This document shows, one piece after another, positions 15,001 through 22,775 of a stretch of 26,239 nt of DNA. The first letter of the stretch is position 1. Every line of letters begins with the position of its first letter. Made by a program: the position numbers and the translations under genes. The stretch spans positions 1 to 26,239 of the forward strand of contig CAKPXR010000019.1 of assembly GCA_934202215.1 (NCBI GenBank), read 5' to 3'. The notes beneath the pieces are model-generated. The model was not told the DNA's origin, ran no database searches, and was given only the letters and a program-made list of their open reading frames with translations. Source of the DNA: an uncultured Veillonella sp. GTDB taxonomy: Bacteria; Bacillota; Negativicutes; Veillonellales; Veillonellaceae.

Positions 15001-16272
15001 ATGTTTATAGATAGAGCGCGTGTCTTTGTTAAGGCCGGTGACGGTGGGGACGGCATGTCTAGCTTCCGCCGTGAGAAATACGTGCCAAATGGCGGTCCTA
15101 GTGGCGGTGATGGCGGTAAAGGGGCGGATATTATTTTTAAAGCGGACAAGAATATTAATACTCTTGTAGACTTTAGATATAAACGTCAGTTCAAAGCACC
15201 TGCCGGTGGTAATGGTGAAAGCTCCAACAAACATGGTCGTGGTTCTGAACCTCTTATCATTCCTGTTCCATTGGGTACAGTAATTAAAGAGGAAGAAACG
15301 GGCAAAGTTTTTTGTGATCTCATTAACGATGGTGATACATTTGTTATTGCTAAAGGTGGTCGTGGTGGTCGTGGTAATGCTCGTTTTCAAACGAGCGCTA
15401 ATCGTGCACCAACCTTTGCAGAAAAGGGTGAACCTGGTGAAGAGTTCTGGTTACAACTAGAGCTTAAAGTATTGGCAGATGTTGGTCTATTAGGCTATCC
15501 ATCTGTTGGAAAGTCTAGTATTTTGCGTAAGGTTTCTAAAGCTCAACCAGAGGTAGCTGCTTATCACTTTACTACATTGACACCTGTACTTGGGGTAGTA
15601 ACAATCTCTGGAGACCGTAGTTTTGTATTAGCTGATATTCCTGGCCTTATTGAAGGGGCTAGCGAAGGTGTTGGCTTAGGACATAACTTCTTGCGTCACG
15701 TAGAACGGACTAATATTTTAATTCACGTCCTTGATGTATCTGGTATGGAAGGACGGGATCCAAAGGTTGATTTTGATGCTATTAATGAAGAACTTCGTAA
15801 ATATTCTGAAAAATTAGCCAATAAAAAACAAATTGTTGCACTCAACAAGATTGATATGGTCTTTGATGATACAACAATTCCTGATACAAAAAAATATTTT
15901 GAAGATAAAGGATATGAAGTATTCCTTATCAATGCATTAAGCGGTGAAGGTTTACCAGATCTCATGGAACGAGCTTACTACTATGTAGAAAATTATGAGC
16001 CAGAACCTGAAGCAACTGATGATACAGTAGTATACGAAGCAAAACCAGATGTGGAATTCGTTATTACACGTGGTGATGATGCTGCATTCTATATTACAGG
16101 TAAACGTATTGAACGCTTAGTGGCAATGACAAATTTAAGTGATGATCAATCTCTTCGTAGATTCCAACGCATTTGGCGTTTTATGGAGCTGGATGCTAAA
16201 TTGAAAGAAAAAGGTTGTAAAGACGGTGATGAAGTTGTGATTGGTGATCAACGCTTTACATTCCAAGAGTAG
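15001..16272 (+). CDS. obg: GTPase Obg (CgtA), ribosome assembly and stress
   Basis: Obg is an essential GTPase of late 50S assembly that links ribosome formation to stringent control. The start is ATG 15001, seven bases after AGGAG (14989-14993); an in-frame ATG at 14983 overlaps the ctpA stop but has no SD. The 423 residues show the glycine-rich Obg fold (about 1-158), then the G domain with G1 GYPSVGKSS (165-173), G3 DIPGLIEGA, and G4 NKID. A C-terminal OCT domain (about 340-423, with FYITGKRIERLVAMTNLSDD) occurs in the Firmicutes type but not in E. coli CgtA. yhbY follows eight bases later, with its SD overlapping the obg stop. Confidence 0.97.
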   Translation: MFIDRARVFVKAGDGGDGMSSFRREKYVPNGGPSGGDGGKGADIIFKADKNINTLVDFRYKRQFKAPAGGNGESSNKHGRGSEPLIIPVPLGTVIKEEETGKVFCDLINDGDTFVIAKGGRGGRGNARFQTSANRAPTFAEKGEPGEEFWLQLELKVLADVGLLGYPSVGKSSILRKVSKAQPEVAAYHFTTLTPVLGVVTISGDRSFVLADIPGLIEGASEGVGLGHNFLRHVERTNILIHVLDVSGMEGRDPKVDFDAINEELRKYSEKLANKKQIVALNKIDMVFDDTTIPDTKKYFEDKGYEVFLINALSGEGLPDLMERAYYYVENYEPEPEATDDTVVYEAKPDVEFVITRGDDAAFYITGKRIERLVAMTNLSDDQSLRRFQRIWRFMELDAKLKEKGCKDGDEVVIGDQRFTFQE

Positions 16273-16280
16273 GAGTAATA

Positions 16281-16565
16281 ATGACAGGAAAACAAAAACG
16301 GTATTTACGTTCTTTGGCAGCAACAATGCCACCAGTAGTTCAAATTGGTAAAAATGGTTTAGAGAATAGTGTTATTGATAGTGCTCGTGCAGCATTAATG
16401 GCTCGTGAGTTAATCAAGGTGAAACTACACAACAATAGCCCTGAAGATAAGACGATTTTCCAAGAGTTAGCTGATATGCTTGGTGCTGAATTAGTCCAAG
16501 TCATTGGTTTTAATGGTGTTTTATATAAAGCTAAAAAAGAACCAAAAATTATTCTACCTAAATAA
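16281..16565 (+). CDS. yhbY: YhbY-family CRM-domain ribosome assembly protein
   Basis: The 94-residue protein is a single CRM domain, an RNA-binding fold found on pre-50S ribosomal particles in bacteria and in plant organelle splicing factors. The conserved pattern LRSLAATMPPVVQIGKNGLENSV (residues 8-30) includes the GKNG loop expected to contact RNA, and it ends with a basic tail (KAKKEPKIILPK). AGGAG overlapping the obg stop lies seven to eight bases before ATG 16281. It sits between obg and proB, a neighbourhood shared with many Firmicutes. A role in 50S assembly is known for the family rather than shown here. Confidence 0.93.
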   Translation: MTGKQKRYLRSLAATMPPVVQIGKNGLENSVIDSARAALMARELIKVKLHNNSPEDKTIFQELADMLGAELVQVIGFNGVLYKAKKEPKIILPK

Positions 16566-16632
16566 ATCGTCATATTACTAACATGTATTGTATGGGTGTT
16601 TTTATAACCTGTTAGCCTTAGGAGGTTATTCT

Positions 16633-17754
16633 ATGCGCAGTGCTATTATCAACGCAAAAAGAATAGTAGTTAAAGTAGGCAGTAGTACGCTTTGTTATGC
16701 TAATGGTCATTTAAACTTAGAGCGCATTGAGCGATTAGTTCGCCAATTATCTGATTTGGCTAACCAAGGTAAAGAGGTTATCCTTGTTTCTTCAGGGGCA
16801 ACAGGCGCTGGACTGGCACCATTAGGCTTTAAGGAAAAACCTAGAGACCTTGTATTAAAACAAGCTGCTGCAGCCGTAGGACAAGGTATTCTCATTCATA
16901 TGTATGAGCGTATGTTTCGTGAATATGGTCGTACAGTAGGTCAAATCCTTTTAACAAAAGAAGATAGTACTGGTCGCCATAGTTATCTTAATTTGCGTAA
17001 TACATTACATACGTTGTTGCAACTCAATGTTATTCCTATTATTAATGAGAATGACGTGGTTGCCATTGAAGAATTTAAAATTGGTGATAATGATACTTTA
17101 TCTGCTACCGTTGCAGGTATTGTAGATGCTGATTTGCTCATTATTTTGTCCGATATTGAAGGATTATATACAGCTAATCCAGCAACTCATCCAGATGCTT
17201 CGTTAATAGAAACAGTTTCTGAAATTACTGATGAAACCTATGCTATTGCAGGTGGAGCAGGATCTAACATGGGTACTGGTGGTATGTATACTAAAATTAA
17301 AGCGGCTCATATGGCCACAAACTCTGGTGTACCGATGGTAATCACATCTGGTGAAGTGGAAGATTCTGTTCGTCGTGTATGTAAGGGCGAACAAATTGGT
17401 ACTCTCTTTGAAGCGCATGATGCTGGCTTATCAGGAAAACATCACTGGCTTGCCTTTGGTAAACGATTGAAAGGGTCAATCACTATTGATAATGGTTGTG
17501 CTCGTGCCGTATTAGATAAAGGAGCGAGTATTTTACCAGCAGGTATTATTGATGTAGATGGGGCATTTGGACCTGGTGATACAATTTCTATTTATCATGA
17601 TGGTAAAGAAATTGGCCGTGGACTTATCAACTATGGCATCGAAGATATGAAGGCCATTAAAGGTCATAATACAAATGATATAGCTCAAATTTTAGGTATT
17701 AATACAACCTATGATGAAGCAGTACATCGTAATAATCTAGTTTTATTACATTGA
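16633..17754 (+). CDS. proB: Glutamate 5-kinase ProB
   Basis: ProB phosphorylates glutamate to gamma-glutamyl phosphate, the first step of proline synthesis. The start ATG 16633 lies seven bases after AGGAGG (16620-16625); an upstream in-frame TTG at 16588 has no support. The 373 residues contain the amino-acid-kinase domain with RIVVKVGSSTL at the start, VLVSSGATGAG-type residues (EVILVSSGATGAG), the NENDVV glutamate-binding region, and GTGGMYTKIKAA. A C-terminal PUA domain (about 280-373, from KGSITIDNGC) follows. Length matches the PUA-containing form. The 67-base gap before it is the longest after prfB and could hold a promoter, though I see no convincing boxes. proA follows nine bases later. 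Confidence 0.96.
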   Translation: MRSAIINAKRIVVKVGSSTLCYANGHLNLERIERLVRQLSDLANQGKEVILVSSGATGAGLAPLGFKEKPRDLVLKQAAAAVGQGILIHMYERMFREYGRTVGQILLTKEDSTGRHSYLNLRNTLHTLLQLNVIPIINENDVVAIEEFKIGDNDTLSATVAGIVDADLLIILSDIEGLYTANPATHPDASLIETVSEITDETYAIAGGAGSNMGTGGMYTKIKAAHMATNSGVPMVITSGEVEDSVRRVCKGEQIGTLFEAHDAGLSGKHHWLAFGKRLKGSITIDNGCARAVLDKGASILPAGIIDVDGAFGPGDTISIYHDGKEIGRGLINYGIEDMKAIKGHNTNDIAQILGINTTYDEAVHRNNLVLLH

Positions 17755-17763
17755 GGATATCCT

Positions 17764-19023
17764 ATGAACCAGTATGAAGAAATTTGTAAAGATATGGGGC
17801 AAAGAGCTAAAGCGGCATCCTTTGAATTAGCTCAAATTGATCAAGGTACATTAGATTCTGCATTATTGGCAATCGCTGATGCTGTAGAAGCACAAGCCGA
17901 TGAAATCATGGCTGCTAATAAGTTAGACTTAGATAAATCTGGCGATTATAATGTGCCTCAAACCATGATAGATCGATTAACATTGACACCTAGCCGCATT
18001 TCTCAAATGGCTGAAGGTATTCGTCAAGTGGCTGCTCTTGAAAGTCCAGTAGGTTCGGTTATAGAAACAATTTTACGGCCTAACGGTTTGACTATTGAAA
18101 AAAGAGCGGTACCTTTTGGTGTCATTGGTATTATTTTTGAGGCTCGTCCAAATGTAACAATTGATGCTGGTGTTCTTTGTTTAAAAACGTCGAATGCTAC
18201 GATATTGCGTGGTGGTAAAGAGGCATTCCATACCAACCAAATTATCGTGACTATTATGCGGAATACCTTAGAATCTTTAGGTATTACACCAGATGCTATT
18301 CAACTTGTGGAAGTTCTTGATCGGGATATGGTTGGTGTATTATTACACCAACGTGAATATATTGATGTTATTATTCCTCGTGGTGGAGCTGGACTGATTC
18401 GTCGTGTTGTAGAGGAAAGTAGTATTCCTGTTATTGAAACGGGTAGTGGTGTGTGTCATACATATATAGATGAATATGCTAATCTCGATATGGCATTAGA
18501 AATTGCAATTAATGCAAAGGTGCAACGTCCGTCTGTATGTAACTCTATGGAAACATTGCTAGTACACCAAGCGGTGGCCGGTGAATTTTTACCACGTCTA
18601 GATAAGGCTATACAAGAATATGGCGTCCGAATTCACGGCGATGCAGCTGTGGCTCATTATATGGAGAATACCATTCCTTTAACAGAGGATTCCTTCCATA
18701 CTGAATATAACGATATGGACTTAAATGTACGTATTGTTGAAAATCTTGAAGAAGCCATTAATCATATTAATTGTTATTCTACACATCACTCTGAGGCTAT
18801 CGTAACAGATGAACCGATGCGTGCAAGAGTATTCATGAACTTAGTAGATTGTTCTACTGTGTATCATAATGCTTCAACGCGTTTTACTGATGGTTTTGAA
18901 TTTGGTTTTGGTGCTGAAATCGGTATTAGTACTCAAAAGCTCCACGCTCGTGGACCAATGGGTTTACAAGCACTAACATCATATAAATACTTTGTATTTG
19001 GAGAAGGCCAAGTTCGAAAGTGA
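17764..19023 (+). CDS. proA: Gamma-glutamyl phosphate reductase ProA
   Basis: ProA reduces gamma-glutamyl phosphate to glutamate semialdehyde, which cyclises and is reduced to proline by ProC (not in this window). The 419-residue length is typical. It has the aldehyde dehydrogenase-like fold with VPFGVIGIIFEARPNVTIDA (from about 116), the NADPH-binding LRGGKEA (148-154), and the catalytic cysteine C259 in RPSVCNSMETLLVH. Near the end GFGAEIGISTQKLHARGPMGL is the family signature. The last bases, GTGA, overlap the start of a 49-codon ORF that bridges to nadD. Confidence 0.97.
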   Translation: MNQYEEICKDMGQRAKAASFELAQIDQGTLDSALLAIADAVEAQADEIMAANKLDLDKSGDYNVPQTMIDRLTLTPSRISQMAEGIRQVAALESPVGSVIETILRPNGLTIEKRAVPFGVIGIIFEARPNVTIDAGVLCLKTSNATILRGGKEAFHTNQIIVTIMRNTLESLGITPDAIQLVEVLDRDMVGVLLHQREYIDVIIPRGGAGLIRRVVEESSIPVIETGSGVCHTYIDEYANLDMALEIAINAKVQRPSVCNSMETLLVHQAVAGEFLPRLDKAIQEYGVRIHGDAAVAHYMENTIPLTEDSFHTEYNDMDLNVRIVENLEEAINHINCYSTHHSEAIVTDEPMRARVFMNLVDCSTVYHNASTRFTDGFEFGFGAEIGISTQKLHARGPMGLQALTSYKYFVFGEGQVRK

Positions 19024-19169
19024 AGACAGTATATTACTTAATAAGGGCATACTACAGATATATTCAGACCCCTAAAGGTCGATACGAATGGTTATCCTAT
19101 GGAAAAGCACTGCTCTTATTTATCATTATTTGTGTCATTGTCATTAAGGGTGTGACATTATTATGGTAG
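19020..19169 (+). CDS. Small 49-residue membrane protein between proA and nadD
   Basis: An ORF starts at GTG 19020, overlapping the proA stop in a GTGA arrangement, and ends with TAG at 19167-19169, seven bases into nadD. It encodes 49 residues. The N-terminal half is basic and tyrosine-rich (MKTVYYLIRAYYRYIQ, then TPKGRYEWLSYGK) and is followed by one hydrophobic segment of about 18 residues (ALLLFIIICVIVIKG) and a short tail VTLLW. GGAGAAGG at 19000-19007 is a distant SD, so coupling to proA is likely. The ORF fills the only sizeable gap between proA and nadD exactly, which supports it being real. I do not recognise a family and cannot assign a function. Confidence 0.7.
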   Translation: MKTVYYLIRAYYRYIQTPKGRYEWLSYGKALLLFIIICVIVIKGVTLLW

Positions 19170-19777
19170 AGAAACGTCGTATAGGTATCATAGGTGGAAC
19201 ATTTAATCCTATCCATTTAGGGCATCTAATGATTGCTGAGGTGGCTTGCGAAAGCTTTAACCTTGATAAGGTTATTTTCGTGCCAGCACGGATACCACCT
19301 CATAAGCAACATGATGTAATAGATAGTCATCATCGATATGCTATGACTGCAGCAGCCGTGTCAGATAATCCAAATTTTGAAATTTCTGATGTAGAGATGC
19401 GTCGAGAAGGCCCTTCGTATACGGTTGATACGATTCAACATTTTAAGGTTATATATGGACCAAATGTTGAATTTTACTTTATAGCTGGAACGGATACAAT
19501 TCGTGCGTTGCCAACGTGGAAATTTATTGAGGAATTATTAGATGAGGTCCACTTTATTGGCGCTACAAGACCTGATGGATCTAGTGCTATTGATGAAACA
19601 TTAGATATTTTAGGACCAAAAGCACGAGAAAAAATACATCTTATGGAGGTTCCTGAGATGAAATTATCTGCTACGTATTTACGAGAGCGGTTACGTTCTG
19701 GAAAAACTGTTCGGTACATGTTGCCTAAATGTGTAGTGGAGTATATAGAAGAAAACCATATTTATGGGAAGGAATAA
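19163..19777 (+). CDS. nadD: Nicotinate-nucleotide adenylyltransferase NadD
   Basis: NadD joins nicotinate mononucleotide and ATP to form deamido-NAD, the step before NAD synthetase. The 204-residue protein has the nucleotidyltransferase motif GGTFNPIHLGH (11-21) and the C-terminal LSATYLRERLRSG, equivalent to the ISSTxxR motif. FVPARIPPHK lies between them. The start ATG 19163 falls inside the end of the small upstream ORF, with AAGGGTGTGA about 12 bases before it, so its translation may be coupled to that ORF. yqeK follows three bases after the stop, the common nadD-yqeK pair. Confidence 0.96.
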   Translation: MVEKRRIGIIGGTFNPIHLGHLMIAEVACESFNLDKVIFVPARIPPHKQHDVIDSHHRYAMTAAAVSDNPNFEISDVEMRREGPSYTVDTIQHFKVIYGPNVEFYFIAGTDTIRALPTWKFIEELLDEVHFIGATRPDGSSAIDETLDILGPKAREKIHLMEVPEMKLSATYLRERLRSGKTVRYMLPKCVVEYIEENHIYGKE

Positions 19778-19780
19778 AGG

Positions 19781-20350
19781 ATGTTATCATTTGATGAAAT
19801 ACAAGTTAGCGTGAGTCAATGGTTGACCAAAAAACGTTTTAAGCATACTCTTGGCGTTGTTGAATCAGCCACTCATTTAGCTGAGCTTTATGGCGTTGAT
19901 GTGGAAAAAGCTAGATTAGCCGCATTGTTGCATGATTGTGCAAAAGAGCTTCCTTTGAAGGAAATGCAAAATCTAGTTAGTACTGAATCCTATGAGGCTG
20001 ACCAAGAATTATTAAGTAATGGTAATCTTTTACATGGATTAGCCGGTATGATTCGTGCTAAACAAGAATTTTCCATATCTGATTCTGAGGTTTTGGAAGC
20101 CATTAGAGTTCATACGACTGGTAAGGTACATATGTCTAAACTAGATAAAGTTATATTCTTAGCAGACTATATAGAACCTAATCGAGATTTCCCAGGTGTG
20201 GATGAATTGCGTAAAGTAGCAGAACAAAATTTAGATAAAGCTGTATTGCTTGGTTTTGATAATACTATTATTCATCTTATAGAGCAAAAACAATCTATTT
20301 ATCCTTTGACCATACTTGGTCGTAATGATGTATTACAATCTTGTAAATAA
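19781..20350 (+). CDS. yqeK: HD-domain Ap4A-type hydrolase YqeK
   Basis: YqeK proteins split diadenosine tetraphosphate symmetrically into two ADP and so limit this stress nucleotide. The 189 residues show the HD metal-binding pattern: H22 in KHTLGVVES, the H51-D52 pair in ALLHDCAKELP, further histidines in LLHGLAGM and RVHTTGK, and D in FLADYIEPNR. Length and motifs match the family. It lies between nadD and an LCP gene and probably shares their transcript. The AAGGA just before its ATG overlaps the nadD stop. Confidence 0.93.
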   Translation: MLSFDEIQVSVSQWLTKKRFKHTLGVVESATHLAELYGVDVEKARLAALLHDCAKELPLKEMQNLVSTESYEADQELLSNGNLLHGLAGMIRAKQEFSISDSEVLEAIRVHTTGKVHMSKLDKVIFLADYIEPNRDFPGVDELRKVAEQNLDKAVLLGFDNTIIHLIEQKQSIYPLTILGRNDVLQSCK

Positions 20351-20362
20351 TGGAGTTTATAT

Positions 20363-21496
20363 ATGGAAGAACGTGAACGAGCAAGAGCTCGCCGTCGAAG
20401 AAGAAGACGTCAACAAAAGTCATCTGTTAAATGGCCTAGAATTATATTAGCTATTATTGTAGTAATAGCATTAATTGGCGGTATAGGATACGGTTTATAT
20501 ACTGGCGTATCCTATGCATATAGAGCTATTGTAGGTACTACCGAATCAACTGATACATCTGGAGATAATGGAAATAAACAAGATGGTAATACGGTATCTG
20601 TAGAGCAAAAAGGCTTAGATAAACCATTATATATTCTTGTTGTTGGTACTGATGATAATAATCCGAGTCAAAGTGATAGCTTATTCTTGTTATCCATAAA
20701 CTTAGATCAAAAGACAATGGATGTTATTGGCATTCCTAGTAATAGTAAAATTGATAACAGAGATCAGACTGATGCAACAATGCTCAATAGCATCTATGAA
20801 AAAGGTGGTATTGATTTAACAAAAGCTGTTATTGAAGATATGTTCCATATTTCTATACCATATTATGTTGTCGTTAACCAAAATGCTTTCAAAAAGACGA
20901 ATGATGTATTAGGAAATCAACAAATCTATGTAGAACAAACTATGGAACACGTAGATGCAGACGGAAATAAAGATATCGATTTGCAACGAGGCTATCAAAC
21001 ATTAGATAGTAATAAAGCATTGGCTTATTTAAGATATTCTGATCCAAAACATGATACATTTACACGTGTACAACGACAAGAACGCTTTTTAAAACTTTGG
21101 GTAGAAGAAGAGCATAATGCATTCTTCTTAACAAATGCATGGCATATTTGGCGAATTTGGGATCATTATGATAGCAATATTTCTACATTAGATGCTATTA
21201 AGCTTGTGTACAACGCTAGCAAAATCAATAAGGAAGAAATCCATTTCTACATTCTTCCTGGAGAAAAAGAGCTAGTAGGCGATATGACATATTGGAAGGT
21301 AAATCCAACGGAAGCACAACGATTAGTAGGCATTACGATGGGTAATTTACCAGCTAATGAAATGACACAATTTGTAACAGCTCCAACAAATAGTACAGCT
21401 AAGGTTGCACCTGAATCAGAACATAATGGTGGTACTATTACAAAGCCAACAGAACCTGGTGATGAGAGTAGCAAGAAAACGGTAAAAGGGGAATAG
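20363..21496 (+). CDS. LytR-CpsA-Psr (LCP) family protein with atypical active site
   Basis: LCP enzymes transfer lipid-linked glycopolymers to peptidoglycan outside the membrane. This 377-residue protein has a strongly basic cytoplasmic start with seven consecutive arginines (10-16), one membrane segment (about 26-47), a Ser/Thr/Asn-rich linker and an LCP domain from about residue 88 (PLYILVVGTDD). The family's RSD motif is QSD here (Q103) and the SIPRD motif is GIPSN (S126, N127). In the later LRYS...FTRVQRQERFL block R224, R235 and R238 remain. Loss of the pyrophosphate-binding arginines suggests altered or absent transferase activity. The C-terminal 50 residues are Thr/Glu/Pro-rich. The yqeK-LCP-rsfS order is widespread in Firmicutes. 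Confidence 0.85.
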   Translation: MEERERARARRRRRRRQQKSSVKWPRIILAIIVVIALIGGIGYGLYTGVSYAYRAIVGTTESTDTSGDNGNKQDGNTVSVEQKGLDKPLYILVVGTDDNNPSQSDSLFLLSINLDQKTMDVIGIPSNSKIDNRDQTDATMLNSIYEKGGIDLTKAVIEDMFHISIPYYVVVNQNAFKKTNDVLGNQQIYVEQTMEHVDADGNKDIDLQRGYQTLDSNKALAYLRYSDPKHDTFTRVQRQERFLKLWVEEEHNAFFLTNAWHIWRIWDHYDSNISTLDAIKLVYNASKINKEEIHFYILPGEKELVGDMTYWKVNPTEAQRLVGITMGNLPANEMTQFVTAPTNSTAKVAPESEHNGGTITKPTEPGDESSKKTVKGE

Positions 21497-21497
21497 T

Positions 21498-21860
21498 ATG
21501 AAAAATAAAGAAGAAATTAAAGAAATCGTATTACAGTTAGCACAAGCTGCTTTTGATAAAAAAGGTAGAGATATTGAAATCCTTGATTTAGAAGGTGTAT
21601 CTATGTTAGGTGATTACTTTCTAATTGCTAGTGCGAACAATATTAAGCAATCTCAAAGTATTGCAGATGAAATAGAAGATAAAGCAGCAGAACTGGGTAT
21701 GACAGTAAATCATAGAGAAGGTTATCGCGAAGGCGAATGGGTTTTACTTGATTTTGGCGATGTTATTTGTCATGTCTTTGGTGGTAATGAATTGCGTGAA
21801 TTCTACGGTTTAGAAGAGTTGTGGAATGATGCAGTTCGAGTTCCATTTGAAGGAGTATAA
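21498..21860 (+). CDS. rsfS: Ribosomal silencing factor RsfS
   Basis: RsfS binds ribosomal protein uL14 on the 50S subunit and blocks joining to 30S when nutrients run low. The 120-residue length and motifs are standard: the DLEGVSMLGDYFLIASANN block (about 30-48), and EGEWVLLDFGDVICHVF followed by REFYGLEELW near the C-terminus. ATG 21498 lies one base past the LCP stop, with AAAGGGGA as SD. With hpf and obg it adds to a set of genes in the window that tune ribosome activity. Confidence 0.96.
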   Translation: MKNKEEIKEIVLQLAQAAFDKKGRDIEILDLEGVSMLGDYFLIASANNIKQSQSIADEIEDKAAELGMTVNHREGYREGEWVLLDFGDVICHVFGGNELREFYGLEELWNDAVRVPFEGV

Positions 21861-21861
21861 T

Positions 21862-22770
21862 ATGGCTACTGAATTGTTGGAAAATACAATTGCCACATTA
21901 AAAGTATTGCGTACTAGTGACCAAGGGGCTTTTCTAGATGGTCAAACAGGCAATACAAATGATGATATTTTGCTTCATAAGGATCAACAAACATCTCCTG
22001 TTGCCATTGGTGATGATGTAGAGGTATTTTTATATCGTGATCCAAAAGGTCGTTTAACTGCCTCTATGCGATTACCTGCGATGAAGGTTGGGCAAATTGG
22101 TTATGTTGAGGTAATTAACACTACAAACTTTGGTTGTTTCGTTGAGGTTGGCACTGAACGTGGTATTTTTATGCCTCATGCTGAGATGCGTGGCCGACCT
22201 CAAGTGGGTGAGAAGGTTTGGGTCCGCCTGTATACTGATAAATCTGGTCGATTTGCAGTATCTATGGATGTAGATGATGAAATGCGTCGTGCTTCTAAGT
22301 CTGCAACAGAGGCTAAAGTTGGGCAAACAGTAAAGGGTGCTATTTATAACTTAACTAGTGATGGTGCATTCTTTATTACTCCAGAACGTTGGATAGCCTT
22401 TTTACATCGTTCAGAAATGACTCGAAAATTAAAGGTCGGAGAAATGGTTGAAGGTCGTGTTACCTTTAAACGTGATGATGGTCGTATTAATGTATCTATG
22501 CGCCCTACGAAGGAAAAGGCTCTCATTTCTGATGGGGATATTATTATGGAGTATCTTCTAAACCGTGGCGGTAAGATGCCCTATAGCGATGAATCTTCTG
22601 CTATGTTGATTAAAGATAAGTTTAATATTAGCAAAGCCGCGTTTAAACGTGCTTTAGGGCATTTGATGAAAGAGAAAAAGATTGTTCAAGATGATGGTTG
22701 GACATTATTAACTGAAATAGGACGTCAATGGACACCTCCCGTTAGTAATGAATCACAAGAAGAGGAATAA
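21862..22770 (+). CDS. cvfB: S1-domain RNA-binding protein, CvfB/YitL family
   Basis: The 302-residue protein resembles CvfB, a tandem-S1 RNA-binding regulator first described in Staphylococcus aureus virulence control. N-terminal S1-like units (about 1-70 and 72-138, the latter with GYVEVINTTNFGCFVEVGTERGIFMP) are followed by a third (about 148-215, VKGAIYNLTSDGAFFIT). The C-terminal part (about 225-295, DIIMEYLLNRGGKMPYSDESS) looks like a winged helix. The start is ATG 21862, six bases after AAGGAG; an in-frame ATG at 21826 overlaps rsfS and lacks an SD. Its target RNAs here are unknown. The trkA gene follows after five bases. Confidence 0.85.
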   Translation: MATELLENTIATLKVLRTSDQGAFLDGQTGNTNDDILLHKDQQTSPVAIGDDVEVFLYRDPKGRLTASMRLPAMKVGQIGYVEVINTTNFGCFVEVGTERGIFMPHAEMRGRPQVGEKVWVRLYTDKSGRFAVSMDVDDEMRRASKSATEAKVGQTVKGAIYNLTSDGAFFITPERWIAFLHRSEMTRKLKVGEMVEGRVTFKRDDGRINVSMRPTKEKALISDGDIIMEYLLNRGGKMPYSDESSAMLIKDKFNISKAAFKRALGHLMKEKKIVQDDGWTLLTEIGRQWTPPVSNESQEEE

Positions 22771-22775
22771 AGACG

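Noticed and set aside
14947..15390. Open frame of 147 codons on the minus strand inside obg
   Set aside because: The translation is dominated by Thr and Asn, as expected from antisense of the glycine-rich Obg domain.
16566..16632. Promoter or riboswitch in the yhbY-proB gap
   Set aside because: TATAAC at 16603-16608 has no -35 partner at a useful distance, and CTAACA/TGTTAG form only a six-pair stem around a large loop.
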